Shown: piece after piece, positions 15,180-16,606 of the stretch | How the letters are laid out: every line of letters begins with the position of its first letter | How positions within the stretch are numbered: the stretch's first letter is position 1 | Assembly: GCA_900543615.1 (NCBI GenBank) | Contig: UQSC01000035.1 | Coordinates: 1-16,606, forward strand | Direction of reading: 5' to 3' | Length of the DNA stretch: 16,606 nucleotides | Source: an uncultured Collinsella sp. | GTDB taxonomy: Bacteria > Actinomycetota > Coriobacteriia > Coriobacteriales > Coriobacteriaceae | Made by a program: the position numbers and the translations under genes | Notes under the pieces: generated by a model | Databases searched by the model: none | The model's input: only the letters and a program-made list of their open reading frames with translations | What the model was told of the DNA's origin: nothing

Positions 15180-15896
15180 TTACGCGACGTTTTCGACCAG
15201 CTCAGCAACGATGGCGTCAAAGGCGGCAACCGGATCGTCGGCACCGGTGATGGGACGGCCCACCACAATGTGGCTTGCGCCACGCTCGATAGCCTGGGAA
15301 GGCGTCGCCACGCGGGACTGGTCACCAAGGGCGGCACCCACCGGACGCACACCCGGAGTCACGATCAGGGCATCAGGACCCAGCAGCTCACGCATGTCGT
15401 GAGCCTCCATCGGCGAGCACACGATGCCATCGATGCCGTTGGCCTGAGCGAGCTTTGCCAGGCGGGCGGCCTCCTCGGCCACGGGCGACTCGACGCCGAT
15501 CTCGCTCAAGGCATCCTGATTCATGCTCGTGAGCACGGTGATGGCGACGAGCTTGGCGCGGTCCTCGCGCGCCTCTTCGGCACCCTCGCGGCAGGCAGCG
15601 AGCATGGCGCCCGAACCCAAGCCGTGAACCGAGAGCAGGTCGGCACCGGCAAGCGAGGCCGAACGGGCGGCACCGCGAACCTGATGCGGAATATCATGGA
15701 ACTTAAGGTCAAGGAAGACCTTAAAGCCCAGGTCCTTAAAGGTCTTGACGATCTCGGGGCCCTCAGCGTAATAGAGCGTCATGCCAACCTTGAGCCAGGC
15801 GGCATGGCCCGAAAGCTCGTGGGCGAGCTCGAGCGCACGCTCACGATCGCAGTCGAGGGCGACGATTACGCGGTCGCGGGCATCGGTCTCTAGCAT
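15180..15896 (-). CDS. pyrF: Orotidine 5'-phosphate decarboxylase
   Basis: Last step of UMP synthesis: OMP to UMP plus CO2, without a cofactor. It has 238 residues, the usual size for the bacterial short form. DRVIVALD opens the barrel (8-15), the catalytic DLKFHDIP lies at 63-70 with Lys65, and the late phosphate-gripping VTPGVRP and IVVGRPIT motifs are present. The start is ATG 15896, which gives a family-typical N-terminus and overlaps the pyrD stop by seven bases (ATGCTAG); the longer open frame upstream is pyrD sequence read in another frame. It forms a coupled pair with pyrD. pyrE does not follow. Confidence 0.96.
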   Translation of the reverse strand: MLETDARDRVIVALDCDRERALELAHELSGHAAWLKVGMTLYYAEGPEIVKTFKDLGFKVFLDLKFHDIPHQVRGAARSASLAGADLLSVHGLGSGAMLAACREGAEEAREDRAKLVAITVLTSMNQDALSEIGVESPVAEEAARLAKLAQANGIDGIVCSPMEAHDMRELLGPDALIVTPGVRPVGAALGDQSRVATPSQAIERGASHIVVGRPITGADDPVAAFDAIVAELVENVA

Positions 15897-16557
15897 TCGA
15901 AAGCACCTACCAGCTCGTTGATGTCCTTTACGCCCTGGGACTCGGCCCAGGCCTCGAGCTCGTGCGCGATCTTGAGCGAAGCGCACGGATCGACGAAGTT
16001 GGCCATGCCGACCGACACGCAGGTGGCACCGGCCAGGATAAACTCAGCCGCATCCTCGCCGGTCATGACGCCGCCGACACCGTTGATGGGGATATCGACG
16101 GCCTGGGCAACCTCCCAGACCATGCGCACGGCGATGTGGTGGCACAGCGGGCCCGAAAGGCCGCCCTTGGGCTTGGCCACGCGGGACTTGCGGGTATGGA
16201 CGTCGATGGCCATGCCCTGGATGGAGTTGATGACCGAAAGGCCGTCGGCGCCGGCAGCCTCGAGGGCCTTGGCGATCTCAGCGACGTTGACCGGCGCCAT
16301 CTTCACGAACAGCGGCTTATCGGTCACCTTGCGGCAGGCAGCCATAACGGAAGAGGCGCCCTCGGGCGTGGAGCCCATGGCGGCACCGCCGGCGGCGATA
16401 TTGGGGCAGCTCACGTTGATCTCGTAGCCGGCAGCCCAGGGGCACAGCTCGACATACATCTCGAGTGCGCGGACAAACTCGTCAACGGAGTGGCCGGCAA
16501 CCTGACAGATGACCTGGCAGCCGTCCTTGGACAGCTGTTCGAGCCACGGACCGGACT
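15890..16557 (-). CDS. pyrD: Dihydroorotate dehydrogenase catalytic subunit, 5' end missing
   Basis: Oxidises dihydroorotate to orotate in pyrimidine synthesis using FMN. About 222 C-terminal residues are present; the N-terminal third or so is cut off where adapter begins at 16558. The first Met in frame (16459) is internal, because good family sequence continues upstream of it (LEQLSKDGCQVICQVAG). Visible motifs are EINVSCPN with the class 1 catalytic cysteine, PLFVKMAP with the FMN lysine, SVINSIQG, and NGVGGVMTGEDAAEFILAGA, the late FMN phosphate site. Cysteine in SCPN and the NGVGG form fit the NAD-linked class 1B type (PyrDB), which needs PyrK; that gene would lie upstream, outside the window. 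Confidence 0.92.
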
Positions 16558-16606
16558 CTGTCTCTTATACACATCTGACGCTGCCGACGAATAGCCTTGT
16601 GTAGAT
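16558..16606. other. Illumina Nextera i5-side adapter, not genomic
   Basis: Bases 16558-16576 are the Tn5 mosaic end in reverse (CTGTCTCTTATACACATCT), 16577-16590 the Nextera read-1 stub, 16591-16598 (ATAGCCTT) the index position, and 16599-16606 the inner end of P5. It is oriented opposite to the adapter at the left end, as on a library molecule. Read forward it gives the false peptide LLYTSDAADE. Confidence 0.98.

Noticed and set aside
15897..15986. Longer PyrF with 30 additional N-terminal residues
   Set aside because: The additional residues are Arg-rich pyrD sequence read in another frame; the shorter start gives the family-typical N-terminus.
16460..16557. pyrD starting at the internal Met at 16459
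   Set aside because: The same frame continues upstream with family-like sequence up to the adapter boundary, so the true start lies outside the window.

Overview
The window reads as a 16.5 kb piece of a high-GC, gut-type actinobacterial chromosome, most likely Coriobacteriia and probably Collinsella or a close relative. The pointers are an actinobacterial IHF (mihF) gene directly upstream of gmk and rpoZ, a high-GC codon pattern with many GTG starts, and the general look of the proteins. The genus is an inference from memory, not from a search. Both extreme ends are not genomic. Bases 1-49 and 16558-16606 are Illumina Nextera adapter, including the index bases, so the real insert is 50..16557 and the two outermost genes are truncated.

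All fifteen genes lie on the minus strand, so transcription runs from right to left. From the right: (1) the end of a pyrimidine operon, pyrD (partial) overlapping pyrF. (2) A 227-base gap with two inverted repeats, then a tightly packed nucleotide/transcription/tRNA block, mihF-gmk-rpoZ-thiI, with junctions of 0-5 bases, closed by a strong intrinsic terminator. (3) The DNA-uptake block comEA-comEC, followed by holA (DNA polymerase III delta). (4) rpsT (ribosomal protein S20), with its own extended -10 promoter, a folded leader and a strong terminator. (5) lepA-dusB-hemW, a translation factor, a tRNA-modifying enzyme and a haem chaperone, packed 2-4 bases apart. (6) Two tandem J-domain genes, the first encoding an unusual membrane-anchored DnaJ and the second a canonical DnaJ, then the truncated mtaB tRNA methylthiotransferase.

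The order comEA-comEC-holA-rpsT-lepA-hemW-dnaJ-mtaB is an old arrangement shared in part with Firmicutes. It combines DNA uptake, replication, translation quality control and protein folding. Functional themes are nucleotide supply (pyrD, pyrF, gmk), tRNA modification (thiI, dusB, mtaB), translation (rpsT, lepA) and protein folding or cofactor delivery (two J proteins, hemW). I see no mobile element, CRISPR array, tRNA or rRNA gene.

The most interesting points are the DnaJ paralogue whose second substrate-binding domain is replaced by a hydrophobic membrane tail, a shared 11-base motif at two candidate -10 boxes (lepA and the membrane J protein) with lepA possibly leaderless, and the hairpin-rich leaders of mihF, rpsT and comEA.
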